Origin: Leisingera sp. ANG59
GTDB lineage: Bacteria; Pseudomonadota; Alphaproteobacteria; Rhodobacterales; Rhodobacteraceae
Reading direction: 5' to 3'
Assembly: GCF_013317235.1 (NCBI RefSeq)
Contig: NZ_WLCM01000004.1
Location: 219,088-283,087 of the forward strand
Length of the DNA: 64,000 nucleotides
The notes under the pieces were generated by a model. The model saw only the letters and a program-made list of their open reading frames with translations. It was not told the DNA's origin and searched no databases. Shown piece after piece: positions 7,444 to 15,879 of this stretch; position 1 is the first letter of the stretch; each line of letters opens with the position of its first letter. Made by a program: the position numbers and the translations under genes.

Positions 7444-8706
7444 ATGCTGGATCTGCATACTCTCACACACGACGCCGCGGGCGCTTTCGGGTTCTGGTAT
7501 GATGATACCGCACCCGGATGGCTGCACCCGGTGATGCATCTGGTTCTGGTGCTGGCGCCCGCGCTGCTTGTGCTGACCCTGGCAGGCCAGGCCGCCTGGC
7601 TGCTGCGTCAGCGTTCCCTGCGGCGGGCGGCACCATTTGCGCCGCCCCAGCTTCCGGCAGGCGGTCTGGAGCCGGGACTGCCACGCCATATCCTGCGCAC
7701 GACCGGGCAGCAGCAAAAGATTCTGATCCTGTTCAGCCTGACCGCAATGCCGATCCTCTATCTGACACTTGAACTGCCCAAGCAGATAGTGAACCGCGTG
7801 TTTGAGGGCGACAGCGGCCCGGTTGTGCTGCTTGATTCCGAGCTTTCGCAAGTTTCGCTGCTGTTTCTGCTCTGCGGCGCCTATCTGGCGGCCATAACGC
7901 TCAACGGCCTTAACAAATACTGGTTGAACATCTGCAAGGGGCGGGTAGCCGAAAGCTTTGCGCGCCGGCTGCGGCTGGCCGTCTACCGCCAGTGGCGGAA
8001 AGATCAGCCCGCGCGGCGCCAGCCGGCCATCATGCCGGTTATTGGACCCGAGGTTGAACCTGTCGGCGGCTTTGCCTCAGAACTGCTGACCGTCCCGCTG
8101 CTGCAGGGCGGCACGCTGGCGACGGTCCTTCTGTTCATGTTTGTGCAGGACCCGATCCTTGCGGCGGCCGCCCTGACGGTGCTTCCGCTGCAACTGATCA
8201 TCGTGCCGCAGCTGCAGCGGCGGGTGAATGCCGTGTCCCGCAAACGGATCCGCGAGATGCGCCTGCTGGGTGAAAATCTGGACCGGGACATGCGGGCTTC
8301 GGGGCAGGGCGCGCTGCCGGTTGCGCGAAGTTTCCGGCAGCTGCAGGACCTGCGCCTGCAAATCCACCGGCTGAAATTCCTGGCCAAGGCGATCAACAAC
8401 TTCCTGACCGCCCTGACACCCTTCCTGTTCTATTCCCTGGGCGGCTATTTCGTGCTGCAGGAGCGGGTCTCGCTGGGCGCGCTTGTGGCGATGCTGTCGG
8501 CACATAAGGAGTTTTCTTCGCCGCTAAAGGATCTTTTCCGTTTCTATCAGCAAAGCGAGGATGTGCGGATCCGCTACCAGGAGATCCGCGCCTTCGCATC
8601 CGGCTCCCGCGGGGAGCCCGGACCGGCGGAGGCCAGCCAGCATCAGTATGGCCCGAACCCGGTTCACTTCAATTCATTCACCTATGAAAGAAAGAGACCC
8701 TCATGA
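7444..8706 (+). CDS. ABC-exporter transmembrane domain protein without ATPase domain
   Basis: 420 residues if started at ATG 7444; a GTG at 7402 in the same frame is an alternative, and neither has a strong ribosome site. Several hydrophobic helices are visible (HPVMHLVLVLAPALLVLTLA, ILILFSLTAMPILYLTL, VSLLFLLCGAYLAAITL, and more near VPLLQGGTLATVLLFMF and FLTALTPFLFYSLGGYFVL). This is the six-helix fold of type-1 ABC exporters (MsbA/CydC-like). The frame ends soon after the last helix: there is no Walker A, signature or Walker B motif, and no ATPase gene is adjacent. The stop overlaps the next ATG (ATGA). It may pair with an ATPase encoded elsewhere or have a non-transport role. Confidence 0.75.
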   Translation: MLDLHTLTHDAAGAFGFWYDDTAPGWLHPVMHLVLVLAPALLVLTLAGQAAWLLRQRSLRRAAPFAPPQLPAGGLEPGLPRHILRTTGQQQKILILFSLTAMPILYLTLELPKQIVNRVFEGDSGPVVLLDSELSQVSLLFLLCGAYLAAITLNGLNKYWLNICKGRVAESFARRLRLAVYRQWRKDQPARRQPAIMPVIGPEVEPVGGFASELLTVPLLQGGTLATVLLFMFVQDPILAAAALTVLPLQLIIVPQLQRRVNAVSRKRIREMRLLGENLDRDMRASGQGALPVARSFRQLQDLRLQIHRLKFLAKAINNFLTALTPFLFYSLGGYFVLQERVSLGALVAMLSAHKEFSSPLKDLFRFYQQSEDVRIRYQEIRAFASGSRGEPGPAEASQHQYGPNPVHFNSFTYERKRPS

Positions 8707-9143
8707 ATAAGATTCTCGCCATCCTCGCGGCCGCAGCCGTGGCAGCGGCGGCGGCCTATTTCGTCTACAGCAGCGCCGGCGGCAACGATGCAACTCCGCA
8801 GCGCGCCGTTCCGGAGCCCGGCGCCCCGCTCGCCGAGGTTCAGCTGCCACCGGACCTGAGTGAGGCCGCAAAGATCGGCAAGCGCGCCTTTGACGCGGTC
8901 TGCGCCGACTGCCATGGTGACAATGCCGCGGGCCGCAACGGCATGGGGCCGCCGCTGGTCCACAAGATCTATGAACCTTCGCACCATGGCGACGCCGCCT
9001 TCTTGCTCGCAGTCCGCAACGGCGTGCGCGCGCATCACTGGGATTTCGGAAGCATGCCTGCTCAGCAGGGGCTGACCGATGGCGACGTCAAAGGCATCAC
9101 CCAGTACGTGCGGGAACTGCAGAAGGCAAATGGGATCGAATAG
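8703..9143 (+). CDS. Membrane-anchored class I cytochrome c
   Basis: 146 residues, sharing ATGA with the preceding ABC-domain gene, so translationally coupled. The N-terminal Ala-rich helix (about 4-22) can be a signal anchor. The haem site is C67-A-D-C70-H71, and M118 in FGSMPAQQ is the likely axial ligand, giving one covalent haem in a normal cytochrome c domain of about 85 residues. In the periplasm it could take electrons from the multicopper oxidase or cupredoxin encoded upstream; this is inferred from the operon. It is the last gene of the copper cluster. Confidence 0.88.
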   Translation: MNKILAILAAAAVAAAAAYFVYSSAGGNDATPQRAVPEPGAPLAEVQLPPDLSEAAKIGKRAFDAVCADCHGDNAAGRNGMGPPLVHKIYEPSHHGDAAFLLAVRNGVRAHHWDFGSMPAQQGLTDGDVKGITQYVRELQKANGIE

Positions 9144-9483
9144 CCTGCGGGCTGGAAGCAGGGCCCTGCCGCCCGTTCATGGCACCTACCGCGAACGGGG
9201 CGCGGCCGCACTCCGGGGTCAATTCTCGCAGAAATCTATGTCATGCTACCGTTCCAGTGGTTCTCCAAAGGTAAAAAAGCAGTTCCGGAAAATGTGCGGC
9301 TTGCAGCAAAAGCTCGCTTTGTGCCGCGAAGTGTGAGTTTGAATCGCTCTCTATGTTGCACTCGCTGCGAATAGCCGGATCGCGGGCTGCAACCGCAGCG
9401 TCAGGATACTGTTAGCAAGGTCGGGATTGCGCCGAGAGCGGAATTAGTTAGGCCCGGGCCCCATTGATTTCCTTCTGGCAGCG
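9144..9483. other. Gene-free interval after copper cluster
   Basis: About 340 bases between the cytochrome gene and the IS5 remnant. I see no gene, no clear terminator and no strong repeat. It has several stop codons in every frame and looks like junction sequence between the copper cluster and the insertion-sequence debris. Confidence 0.4.
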
Positions 9484-9925
9484 TGATTCACGGTTCGAAA
9501 AACGAGCGGTGAGCGCCTGATCTCTTCCGGCTTACCGACGCGCAGGTGGCGCGCCTGAAGCCCTGTTCGCCAAAGTCCCACGGCAAGCCGCGTGCCGATG
9601 AGCGTCGCGTGCTGAGCGGGATTAAGTTCATCAATCGAAATGGGTTGCGAAGACGCGACGCTCCTGCTGAACACGGCCCCCGCAGGACGTTGCGTAAACT
9701 CTGGAAGCGGTGGCGCGACAAGGGCATCTTCGCTCAGATGAAGGCTGGATTGGCTGCCGGGCATGGCGAAGAGAAGACCGTGACGATGGGCGCGGCCTGC
9801 CGCAAGGCCCACCGGGCAGAGACCAGCATGGGCGTGAAAAAGGGCGGCGCTGCCGCCTGATTGGCCGGACCAAGGGGGGCATGAACACGAAGCTGCACGC
9901 GATCTGCGGCAGCCACGGCTGTGTT
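9484..9925 (+). pseudogene. Decayed IS5-family transposase (N-terminal half)
   Basis: Beginning with an IS-leader-like TGATTCACGGTTCG (9484-9497), the frame from 9519 reads DLFRLTDAQVARLKP, then HGKPRADERRVLSGIKFINR and LRKLWKRWRDKGIFAQM. This is the DUF4096-type N-terminus of IS5-family (IS427-like) transposases. The start codon is lost: GTGAGCGCC runs straight into TGA. Near 9857 the frame shifts, and LIGRTKGGMNTKLHAIC continues in another frame. The rest of the catalytic domain is deleted. It cannot make a transposase and marks the right edge of the copper cluster. Confidence 0.85.
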
Positions 9926-10010
9926 CAGGCTGGCCTGTACCGCAGTGCCCCGAACCGCGCCGCTGTTCCTATAAGGGTGCCAAAGCCGCCGGCATCGCAA
10001 ACCAATAAGT

Positions 10011-10946
10011 TTAGACCGCCAGATAACTTCGGGCCAGCAGACGGGTGGTTTCAACAAAGCGCTGCTGCCGGGCCTTGGAGCCGGGCTCACCCGCGCGGGG
10101 GATGATCCAGCCGATATAAGTTGCCGCCCGCAGCAGAAGAAATAGGTCCAGCGCCGCGAGGTCTATCGCGCGCACCGACAGATATCCGGCGATCAGTGCG
10201 TCACGCAGCGCCGGGTAGTCCTTTTCCCGCATGTTCTTGAGCAGTGTGGTGGCCAGATCGAACAGCCGGAATCCAAAGCCGCTGTCGTCGAAATCAATGA
10301 ACTGAAGCTTGTCCCCGTCGGCCATCACGTTTTCGCGCACAAGATCGGCGTGGATCAGGCCGTAGTCCAGACCGCCTTCGATCTGCCGCAGTTCTTTGTC
10401 CGCCGTCATGCGGACCGCAGCGAATAGCTCCCGATCTTCGCTTACCAAGGAGGGGTTCTCCCAGAAACGCCCCCAGACAGGATTGCTGCCCAGCAGCCCC
10501 TCACGGTCCCAGGAGCAGCGGCTGAAGCCCTTTGGCGGGGTCCAGTGGTCGGAGACTGCGTGCAGGCGGGCCATTTCGCGGCCGATGCCGTGGAAGAGGC
10601 TGGTGCGGTCGGCGGTATCCAGATCCTCGCCTGTCCGGCCGATCGGGGCGCCGGAGAGCCAGGTCAGCACATCCACTTGGATCCCGTCAGCCACGTGCAG
10701 GAAGCCGCCCGATGCAGAGGGAACCGGGACGGGCACAAGCAGGCCGCCCGCAGCCGCGGCATTCATCCATTGCAGTTCCGACCAAAGCTCAGCATCCGTC
10801 CGGTAGCCGGGGCGGTGCAAGCGCAGCGCATAAGACCGGCTGCCGTGATCCACCCGGTAAACCTGGTTTTCGCGGGTGGCAATCAGGCGGGCAGCCGCGC
10901 CCTCCATTCCCCAGAGCGCCAGGGATTTCTCCACTGCGGCGGTCAC
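10011..10946 (-). CDS. APH-family small-molecule kinase (hydroxylysine kinase-like)
   Basis: 311 residues, GTG start at 10946 overlapping the stop of the aminotransferase gene (GTGA). The fold is the aminoglycoside phosphotransferase/choline kinase type: N-terminal nucleotide lobe (NQVYRVDHGSRSYALRLHRP), Brenner motif HADLVRENV, then the metal-binding FIDFDDSGFGFRLFDLATTL. The family includes hydroxylysine, choline/ethanolamine and homoserine (type II) kinases, so the substrate is a small hydroxylated amine or amino acid. It is cotranscribed with a phospho-lyase-like aminotransferase and an aldehyde dehydrogenase, which suggests that it makes the phosphorylated substrate for that lyase. Antibiotic resistance is much less likely here. 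Confidence 0.8.
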   Translation of the reverse strand: MTAAVEKSLALWGMEGAAARLIATRENQVYRVDHGSRSYALRLHRPGYRTDAELWSELQWMNAAAAGGLLVPVPVPSASGGFLHVADGIQVDVLTWLSGAPIGRTGEDLDTADRTSLFHGIGREMARLHAVSDHWTPPKGFSRCSWDREGLLGSNPVWGRFWENPSLVSEDRELFAAVRMTADKELRQIEGGLDYGLIHADLVRENVMADGDKLQFIDFDDSGFGFRLFDLATTLLKNMREKDYPALRDALIAGYLSVRAIDLAALDLFLLLRAATYIGWIIPRAGEPGSKARQQRFVETTRLLARSYLAV

Positions 10947-12238
10947 GGCTGTACCGGGATTTCGGCCAGAATTTCGTCCAGCGTGTCGAACAGCAGGTCG
11001 GCGTTATCCCTGGAGAAAGGCATCGGCGGGCGGATTTTCAGCGTGTTCTTGTGACGGCCCAGCTTGGAATGGATGATGCCCCGGTGCCGCATGGCGTTGA
11101 TCACCCGGTCGGTGAAGGCAACGGCCGGTTCTTTGGAGGACCGGTCCAGCACCATTTCAGCGCCGAAAACCAAGCCGGAACCGCGCACATTGCCAATGAC
11201 ATCATATTTCTCCTGCAGCGCTGCCAGCCGGGCGCGGGCATGGGCGCCAACGGTCTCGGCATGGGCCAGCAGGTTCTTGTCCTCGATTTCCTCCAGCACC
11301 GCCATCGCCGCGGCACAGGACACAGGGTTGCCGCCGAAGGTGTTGAAATAGCGGTAGCCAGAGCGGAAGGTGGCCAGAATTTCGCTGCGGGTGACGACGC
11401 CGCCGACCGGGTGGCCGTTGGCCATCGGTTTGCCCAATGTCATCACATCTGGCACCACGCCCATCTTCTGATGCGCCCACATATGAGTGCCGGTGCGGCC
11501 GAAGCCGGACTGCACTTCGTCGCAGATCAGGAGGCCGCCCGCCTTGCGCACCACCTCTGCCGCGGGTTTCAGCCAGCCGTCCGGATTGTTTGGGAAGCCC
11601 TCGTTCAGGAAGAAGGGGCAGATCACCAGCGCGGCAAAGCCGGTGCCGGTCTCCTCATGCGCGGCGATCTGTTCGGCCACCGCAGCGGCAAATTTGGTGC
11701 CGTCCGGGTCCGGGTTGCGGTAGCTGTCGGGCGCTTCGGCAAAACGGAAATACTGCTCCAGCCCGAAGCCCGCTGTTGGCGTGTTCGAGGAACTGAGCTG
11801 GCTGACCAGCGCGGTGTTTCCGTGGTAAGTGGCGTCGGTTGCCACGATGCCGCGCTTGCCGGTCATTGCCTCGGCCATGCGCAGGGCAATGTCGTTGGCC
11901 TCCGATCCGGTGCAGGTCAGGATGGCCGTGCCGAGTGACGCATCCATGGTGGCGGTCAGCTTCTCCGTGTAGTCGAGAATGCCATCGTGCAGGTAGCGCG
12001 TGTGGGTGTTGAGCGTGGCCGTTTGGCGGCAGATCGCCTCCACCACCCGCGGGTTGCAGTGGCCCACATGCGGCACGTTGTTGTAGCAGTCCAGGTATTT
12101 GCGCCCCTCTGCATCCCACAGCCAGACGCCCTCACCCCTGACGATATGCAGCGGCTCATCATAGAAGGTGGAGACATTCGGCCCCAGCAGCCGGGCGCGC
12201 CGGTTGATGAGATCCTGGGATCTGGGAGACAGTGTCAT
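10943..12238 (-). CDS. Class III PLP enzyme of the AGXT2L phospho-lyase type
   Basis: 431 residues, AAGGAA before ATG. It is a class III aminotransferase fold (YLDCYNNVPHVGHCNP, GSEANDIALRMA, ICDEVQSGFGRTG, and the PLP-lysine region TLGKPMANGHPVGGV). GKPMxNGHPV and FNTFGGNPVSCA match the branch that includes ethanolamine-phosphate and 5-phosphohydroxylysine phospho-lyases rather than ordinary omega-transaminases (family knowledge). Those enzymes eliminate phosphate and ammonia to give an aldehyde. The flanking kinase and aldehyde dehydrogenase fit exactly before and after such a step. An ordinary aminotransferase remains possible. Confidence 0.82.
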   Translation of the reverse strand: MTLSPRSQDLINRRARLLGPNVSTFYDEPLHIVRGEGVWLWDAEGRKYLDCYNNVPHVGHCNPRVVEAICRQTATLNTHTRYLHDGILDYTEKLTATMDASLGTAILTCTGSEANDIALRMAEAMTGKRGIVATDATYHGNTALVSQLSSSNTPTAGFGLEQYFRFAEAPDSYRNPDPDGTKFAAAVAEQIAAHEETGTGFAALVICPFFLNEGFPNNPDGWLKPAAEVVRKAGGLLICDEVQSGFGRTGTHMWAHQKMGVVPDVMTLGKPMANGHPVGGVVTRSEILATFRSGYRYFNTFGGNPVSCAAAMAVLEEIEDKNLLAHAETVGAHARARLAALQEKYDVIGNVRGSGLVFGAEMVLDRSSKEPAVAFTDRVINAMRHRGIIHSKLGRHKNTLKIRPPMPFSRDNADLLFDTLDEILAEIPVQP

Positions 12239-12253
12239 GGCGATTCCTTGGGG

Positions 12254-13741
12254 TTACAGCTGAATCCAGGCGGATTTCAGGTCTGAGTATTTTTCCAGGG
12301 CGTGCAGGGACTTGTCATGTCCGTTGCCGGACTGCTTGACGCCGCCCAGTGGCACGGTCAGATCGGAACCGCCGTAAGTGTTCACATGCACGATGCCGGC
12401 GCGGATGCCTGCCACCATGCGGTGCGCCCGGCTGAGGTTTGCGGTCCAGACCCCGGCTGAGAGGCCGTAGGTGGTGGCATTGGCAAGGCGGATTGCCTCT
12501 TCTTCATCCTTGAAGGTGGTGACGGAGAGCACCGGGCCGAACACCTCGTTCTGGAACAGGTTGTCCTGCGGTTTTACGCCCGCCATGATGGTTGGCTGCA
12601 TGTAGAAACCGCCGGTTTCCTGCAGGATGCGCTTGCCGCCGCTGCGCAGCTCGGCGCCCTCGGCCTCGGCGCGGGCGGAAAACTCAAGGTTGACTTCCAG
12701 TTCAGCCAGCGAGTGCACCGCACCGATCTGGCTGGCGAGGTCGAGCGGGTCGCCAACGCGGAAGGCCTCTGCGTGGCGAGCCATTTCGGTGATGAAATCC
12801 TCGGCGATGTCCTCCTGCACCAGCAGCCGCGACCCGGCCACGCAGACCTGGCCAGAATTGCGGAAGATGCCCGTTGCCGAAACCTTGGCCGCCTCGGCCA
12901 GGTCCGGCGCATCGCTGAAGACGATGTTGGGGGATTTGCCGCCCAGCTCCAGATAGCAGCGCTTGAGGTTGGAGCGGGCCGAGTATTCAAGCAGCCGCCG
13001 CCCGGTGGCGCCGGAGCCGGTGAAGACCATGATGTCTACGTCCATGCTGAGCGCCAGGGTTTCGCCAACCACGCTGCCCTTGCCGGTGACCACATTGAAG
13101 ACGCCCGGCGGCAGGCCGGCCTCGACCGCCAGTTCGGCGATCTTCAACAGGCTGAGCGAGGCGCTTTCAGCAGGTTTCAGGACAATCGAGTTGCCCGCCG
13201 CCAGCGCCGGGGCGATTTTCCAGGCGCCGATCATCAGCGGAAAATTCCAGGGCACGATGGCCCCCACCACCCCGACCGGTGCGTGATGCACCAGGGCCAG
13301 CACGTTCTCTGCCGTGGGGGCAACCTGGCCATAGACCTTGTCGATCGCCTCGCCGTAGTAGCGGAAGGTGGCGGCGGCCGAGAGCGCCTCGGCCTTGAGC
13401 GCCATGCTGATTTCGGTGCCGTTGTCGCGAACCCCCAGAACAGCCAGGTCCAGCGCCCGGTCCTCGATCAGGTCGCCCAGCTTCATCAGCACCTTCTTGC
13501 GGGCGGCAGGGGCCATGCGGGACCAGCGGCCGGCCTCAAAGGACGCCCGGGCGGAGGCGACGGCGCGCTCCATATCGGCAGGGGTTCCTTCGGCCAGGCG
13601 GGTCAGCGGCCGGCCGTCAATCGGGGAAATCACCTCCAGCGTGCCGCCGGTCAGAGAAGCCTGCGGCCCGCCATCGATGAAATGGCCCTGCGCCGGCACC
13701 TCCAGCTGGCGGAGGGCGTTGATATCGTTCTGGTTCAGCAT
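12254..13741 (-). CDS. NAD(P)-dependent aldehyde dehydrogenase
   Basis: 495 residues, AAGGG seven bases before ATG. It is a complete ALDH: NFPLMIGAWKIAPALAAGN (cofactor and substrate channel), FTGSGATGRRLLEYSA (Rossmann segment), the general-base Glu in LELGGKSPN, the catalytic Cys in NSGQVCVAGSR and the late EVFGPVLSV motif. Length and motifs fit the broad betaine-/aminobutyraldehyde dehydrogenase group (PuuC-like). It sits four bases after tctA and just upstream of the phospho-lyase-like gene, so oxidation of the aldehyde released by that enzyme is the simplest role. The exact substrate cannot be read from sequence. Confidence 0.92.
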   Translation of the reverse strand: MLNQNDINALRQLEVPAQGHFIDGGPQASLTGGTLEVISPIDGRPLTRLAEGTPADMERAVASARASFEAGRWSRMAPAARKKVLMKLGDLIEDRALDLAVLGVRDNGTEISMALKAEALSAAATFRYYGEAIDKVYGQVAPTAENVLALVHHAPVGVVGAIVPWNFPLMIGAWKIAPALAAGNSIVLKPAESASLSLLKIAELAVEAGLPPGVFNVVTGKGSVVGETLALSMDVDIMVFTGSGATGRRLLEYSARSNLKRCYLELGGKSPNIVFSDAPDLAEAAKVSATGIFRNSGQVCVAGSRLLVQEDIAEDFITEMARHAEAFRVGDPLDLASQIGAVHSLAELEVNLEFSARAEAEGAELRSGGKRILQETGGFYMQPTIMAGVKPQDNLFQNEVFGPVLSVTTFKDEEEAIRLANATTYGLSAGVWTANLSRAHRMVAGIRAGIVHVNTYGGSDLTVPLGGVKQSGNGHDKSLHALEKYSDLKSAWIQL

Positions 13742-13745
13742 GCTG

Positions 13746-15272
13746 TTACCCTTGCTGGCTGGAATGTTCGTAGTTAGGCCCGACGGGCTCCGGCTTTTGC
13801 TTGGCCTTCTGCTCGCGGATCAGGGTGCGCACGTGCAGCACCAGGATCCCGATGATCATCACAAAGATGACCGCGGCGATGGGGCGGCTGATGAAATCGA
13901 TGGGGGTTTTCACCGCCGCCATCGCGGCGCGCAGCTTGACCTCCATGATGCCGCCCAGGACCATGCCCAGGATAATCGGCACGATCGGCAGGTTCAGCCG
14001 CTTGAGGATCAGCCCGAACACGCCGAAGCCCGCGGCGATGGCGCAATCGGTGATCGAATTGCGCAGCGAATAGACGCCGATGAAGGACAGCGTCAGGATC
14101 ATCATGCCCAGGAAACGGGTCGGGATCTGAATGATCTTCAGCAGCAGGTTGGTGGAGAACAGCAGAAACACAAGCACGATCACATTGAGCAGGATCAGCG
14201 CCAGATACAGTGCCATCACGAAATCCAGCTGGGTTTCGAACAGCTGCGGCCCCGGGATCACGTTGTGCACATAGAACACCGACAGCATCATTGCGGTCAG
14301 CGCCTCGCCGGGGATGCCCAGCGCCAGAAGCGGGATCATTGCCGCACCTGGAACAGCGTTGTTTGCTGCCTCAGATGCGACAAGGCCTTCGGGAGAGCCG
14401 TCGCCGAAGGCGTCCGGGTTTTTCGAGGTTTTCTGCGCGTAGGTGTAGGAAAGGAACTGCGCGGTGAACTCGCCGACGCCGGGGATCATGCCCATCAGCA
14501 CACCAAGGGAGGAGGAGACGGTGGCAATGCGCTTGATCCCCAGCAGCTCTTTCATGCCTGCAAGCATGCTGCCCTGCACATGGGCATCGCCGGGGGCATG
14601 GTCTTTTTCGATCAGCAGCAGGAACGCCTGGCTGAGGGCAAAGAGACCCAGCACCACGACAATCAGGTCAAATCCGGAGGACAGCCAGGACTGGTCGAAG
14701 GTGAAGCGTTTGGTGTATTTCACCGGCTCCAGCCCGACGGTGTTCAGGAAAATGCCGAAACAGGCCAGCATGCCGGCGGCAAAGGTCTGGCCGCGGTGCG
14801 CAACCACCACCAGCAGGATGCCCATGAACGCGGCGAGAAAGATCTCGCGGCTGCCGAAATGCGGGGCAATCACCGCCAGCAGCGGCGACAGCAGGATCAG
14901 GCAGATGACAGAGAAGATGCCGCCGAAGAAGGACGCCGTATAGGCCAGCGACAGCGCCCTGTGGCCCTCCTTGCGCCTGGTCATCGGGTAGCCGTCATAG
15001 GTCGTCAGTGCATTGACCGGCGTGCCCGGGGTATTGATCAGAATGGCGGGAATGGCGCCGCCGTACATTGAGCTGCCGTAGATACCCAGCAGCAGGGTCA
15101 GCCCGACGATGGGCTCAAAGGCAAAGGTGGCGGGCAGCAGGATGGCAATGGCGACTGCGGGTCCGACCCCCGGCAGCGCGCCGATGATGACGCCACCGAT
15201 GGAGCCGATGGCCAGCGCCATCAGGACTTCCCATTGGGCCAGGATCTGAAAACCGGAAAGAAGCGTGTCCAT
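13746..15272 (-). CDS. tctA: TctA-family large membrane subunit of a tripartite tricarboxylate transporter
   Basis: 508 residues. The paired Gly/Pro-rich signatures GALPGVGPAVAIAILLP near the N-terminus and MGMIPGVGEFTAQFLSY in the second half are typical of TctA, as are the mid motif GSSMYGGAIPAILINTPGTP and about ten to twelve hydrophobic helices. Length is normal. TctA forms the channel of TTT transporters, which take up carboxylates and related solutes with a periplasmic TctC receptor and a small TctB. It lies directly between tctB and the aldehyde dehydrogenase, so transported solute and enzymes probably belong together. Confidence 0.93.
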   Translation of the reverse strand: MDTLLSGFQILAQWEVLMALAIGSIGGVIIGALPGVGPAVAIAILLPATFAFEPIVGLTLLLGIYGSSMYGGAIPAILINTPGTPVNALTTYDGYPMTRRKEGHRALSLAYTASFFGGIFSVICLILLSPLLAVIAPHFGSREIFLAAFMGILLVVVAHRGQTFAAGMLACFGIFLNTVGLEPVKYTKRFTFDQSWLSSGFDLIVVVLGLFALSQAFLLLIEKDHAPGDAHVQGSMLAGMKELLGIKRIATVSSSLGVLMGMIPGVGEFTAQFLSYTYAQKTSKNPDAFGDGSPEGLVASEAANNAVPGAAMIPLLALGIPGEALTAMMLSVFYVHNVIPGPQLFETQLDFVMALYLALILLNVIVLVFLLFSTNLLLKIIQIPTRFLGMMILTLSFIGVYSLRNSITDCAIAAGFGVFGLILKRLNLPIVPIILGMVLGGIMEVKLRAAMAAVKTPIDFISRPIAAVIFVMIIGILVLHVRTLIREQKAKQKPEPVGPNYEHSSQQG

Positions 15273-15279
15273 GGCGGCC

Positions 15280-15819
15280 TCACAAATAGGTCAGCGCAAA
15301 GGCGCGGATCGCCTCCGGCAGATACTGGTAGATTTCGCCTGCGGGGATCTTCACCTGCAGGAACCCGCGGAAGATCAGCGCGACGCAGACAGCAAACAGC
15401 GCAGCAAGCGTCAGGTGCAGCGGGCGGCGGAAGCCTGCGCGCAGCGTCAGGAACAGGGCAAACAGGATCGTTGACGGCAGGTAGCCGCAAAGCGGGACAA
15501 TGGCGACATAGGCCAGAAAGTACAGGACGTACTCAAGCGATCGCAGCCAGAACACGACTTCCTTCAGCCGGCCGTAAATGCGCGGTGAAACGATCGAGCC
15601 CAGCAGATGGAAGGCGCCGAAGATCACCATGCCCCAGACCGCAATGCTGGGCCACAGCGACGGCTGTCCGAACCATTTGGTGCGTTTCACCCATTTGGTC
15701 TGCTCGCCAAGCTGGCTCAGCAGGAACAGCGCGAACAGCAGGAACACCACGGCAAAGACCAGGTCGCCGGGCCGCCGGTAACGCTGAAACAGCTCCTGAA
15801 AATACTTGATGCGTGTCAT
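15280..15819 (-). CDS. tctB: TctB-family small membrane subunit
   Basis: 179 residues with GAGGAG before ATG. Four hydrophobic segments are visible (LVFAVVFLLFALFLL, LWPSIAVWGMVIFGAFHLL, YVLYFLAYVAIVPL and the C-terminal LTLAALFAVCVALIF), the layout of TctB/DUF1468 proteins, which are poorly conserved in sequence. Position between tctC and tctA confirms the call. The N-terminus is a basic cytoplasmic stretch, and the QTKWVKRTKW segment lies between helices 1 and 2. Confidence 0.88.
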   Translation of the reverse strand: MTRIKYFQELFQRYRRPGDLVFAVVFLLFALFLLSQLGEQTKWVKRTKWFGQPSLWPSIAVWGMVIFGAFHLLGSIVSPRIYGRLKEVVFWLRSLEYVLYFLAYVAIVPLCGYLPSTILFALFLTLRAGFRRPLHLTLAALFAVCVALIFRGFLQVKIPAGEIYQYLPEAIRAFALTYL

Positions 15820-15849
15820 CGCAGCGCCCTCCTCAAGCCGCGGCGGATG

Positions 15850-15873
15850 CCGGGGCGCAGCGCGGCGCCCCGG
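15850..15873 (-). other. GC-rich intercistronic hairpin between tctC and tctB
   Basis: Arms CCGGGGCGC (15850-15858) and 15865-15873 pair perfectly over a six-base loop. It lies seven bases after the tctC stop and about 30 bases before tctB, with no T-tract. It resembles the mRNA-stabilising or partially terminating hairpins that raise receptor levels relative to membrane subunits. Similar hairpins follow two other receptor genes in this window. Confidence 0.6.
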
Positions 15874-15879
15874 TCCCTG

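Noticed and set aside
10532-11938. 468-codon plus-strand frame across the kinase and aminotransferase genes
   Set aside because: Long antisense frame caused by high GC; both underlying minus-strand genes have full family motifs.
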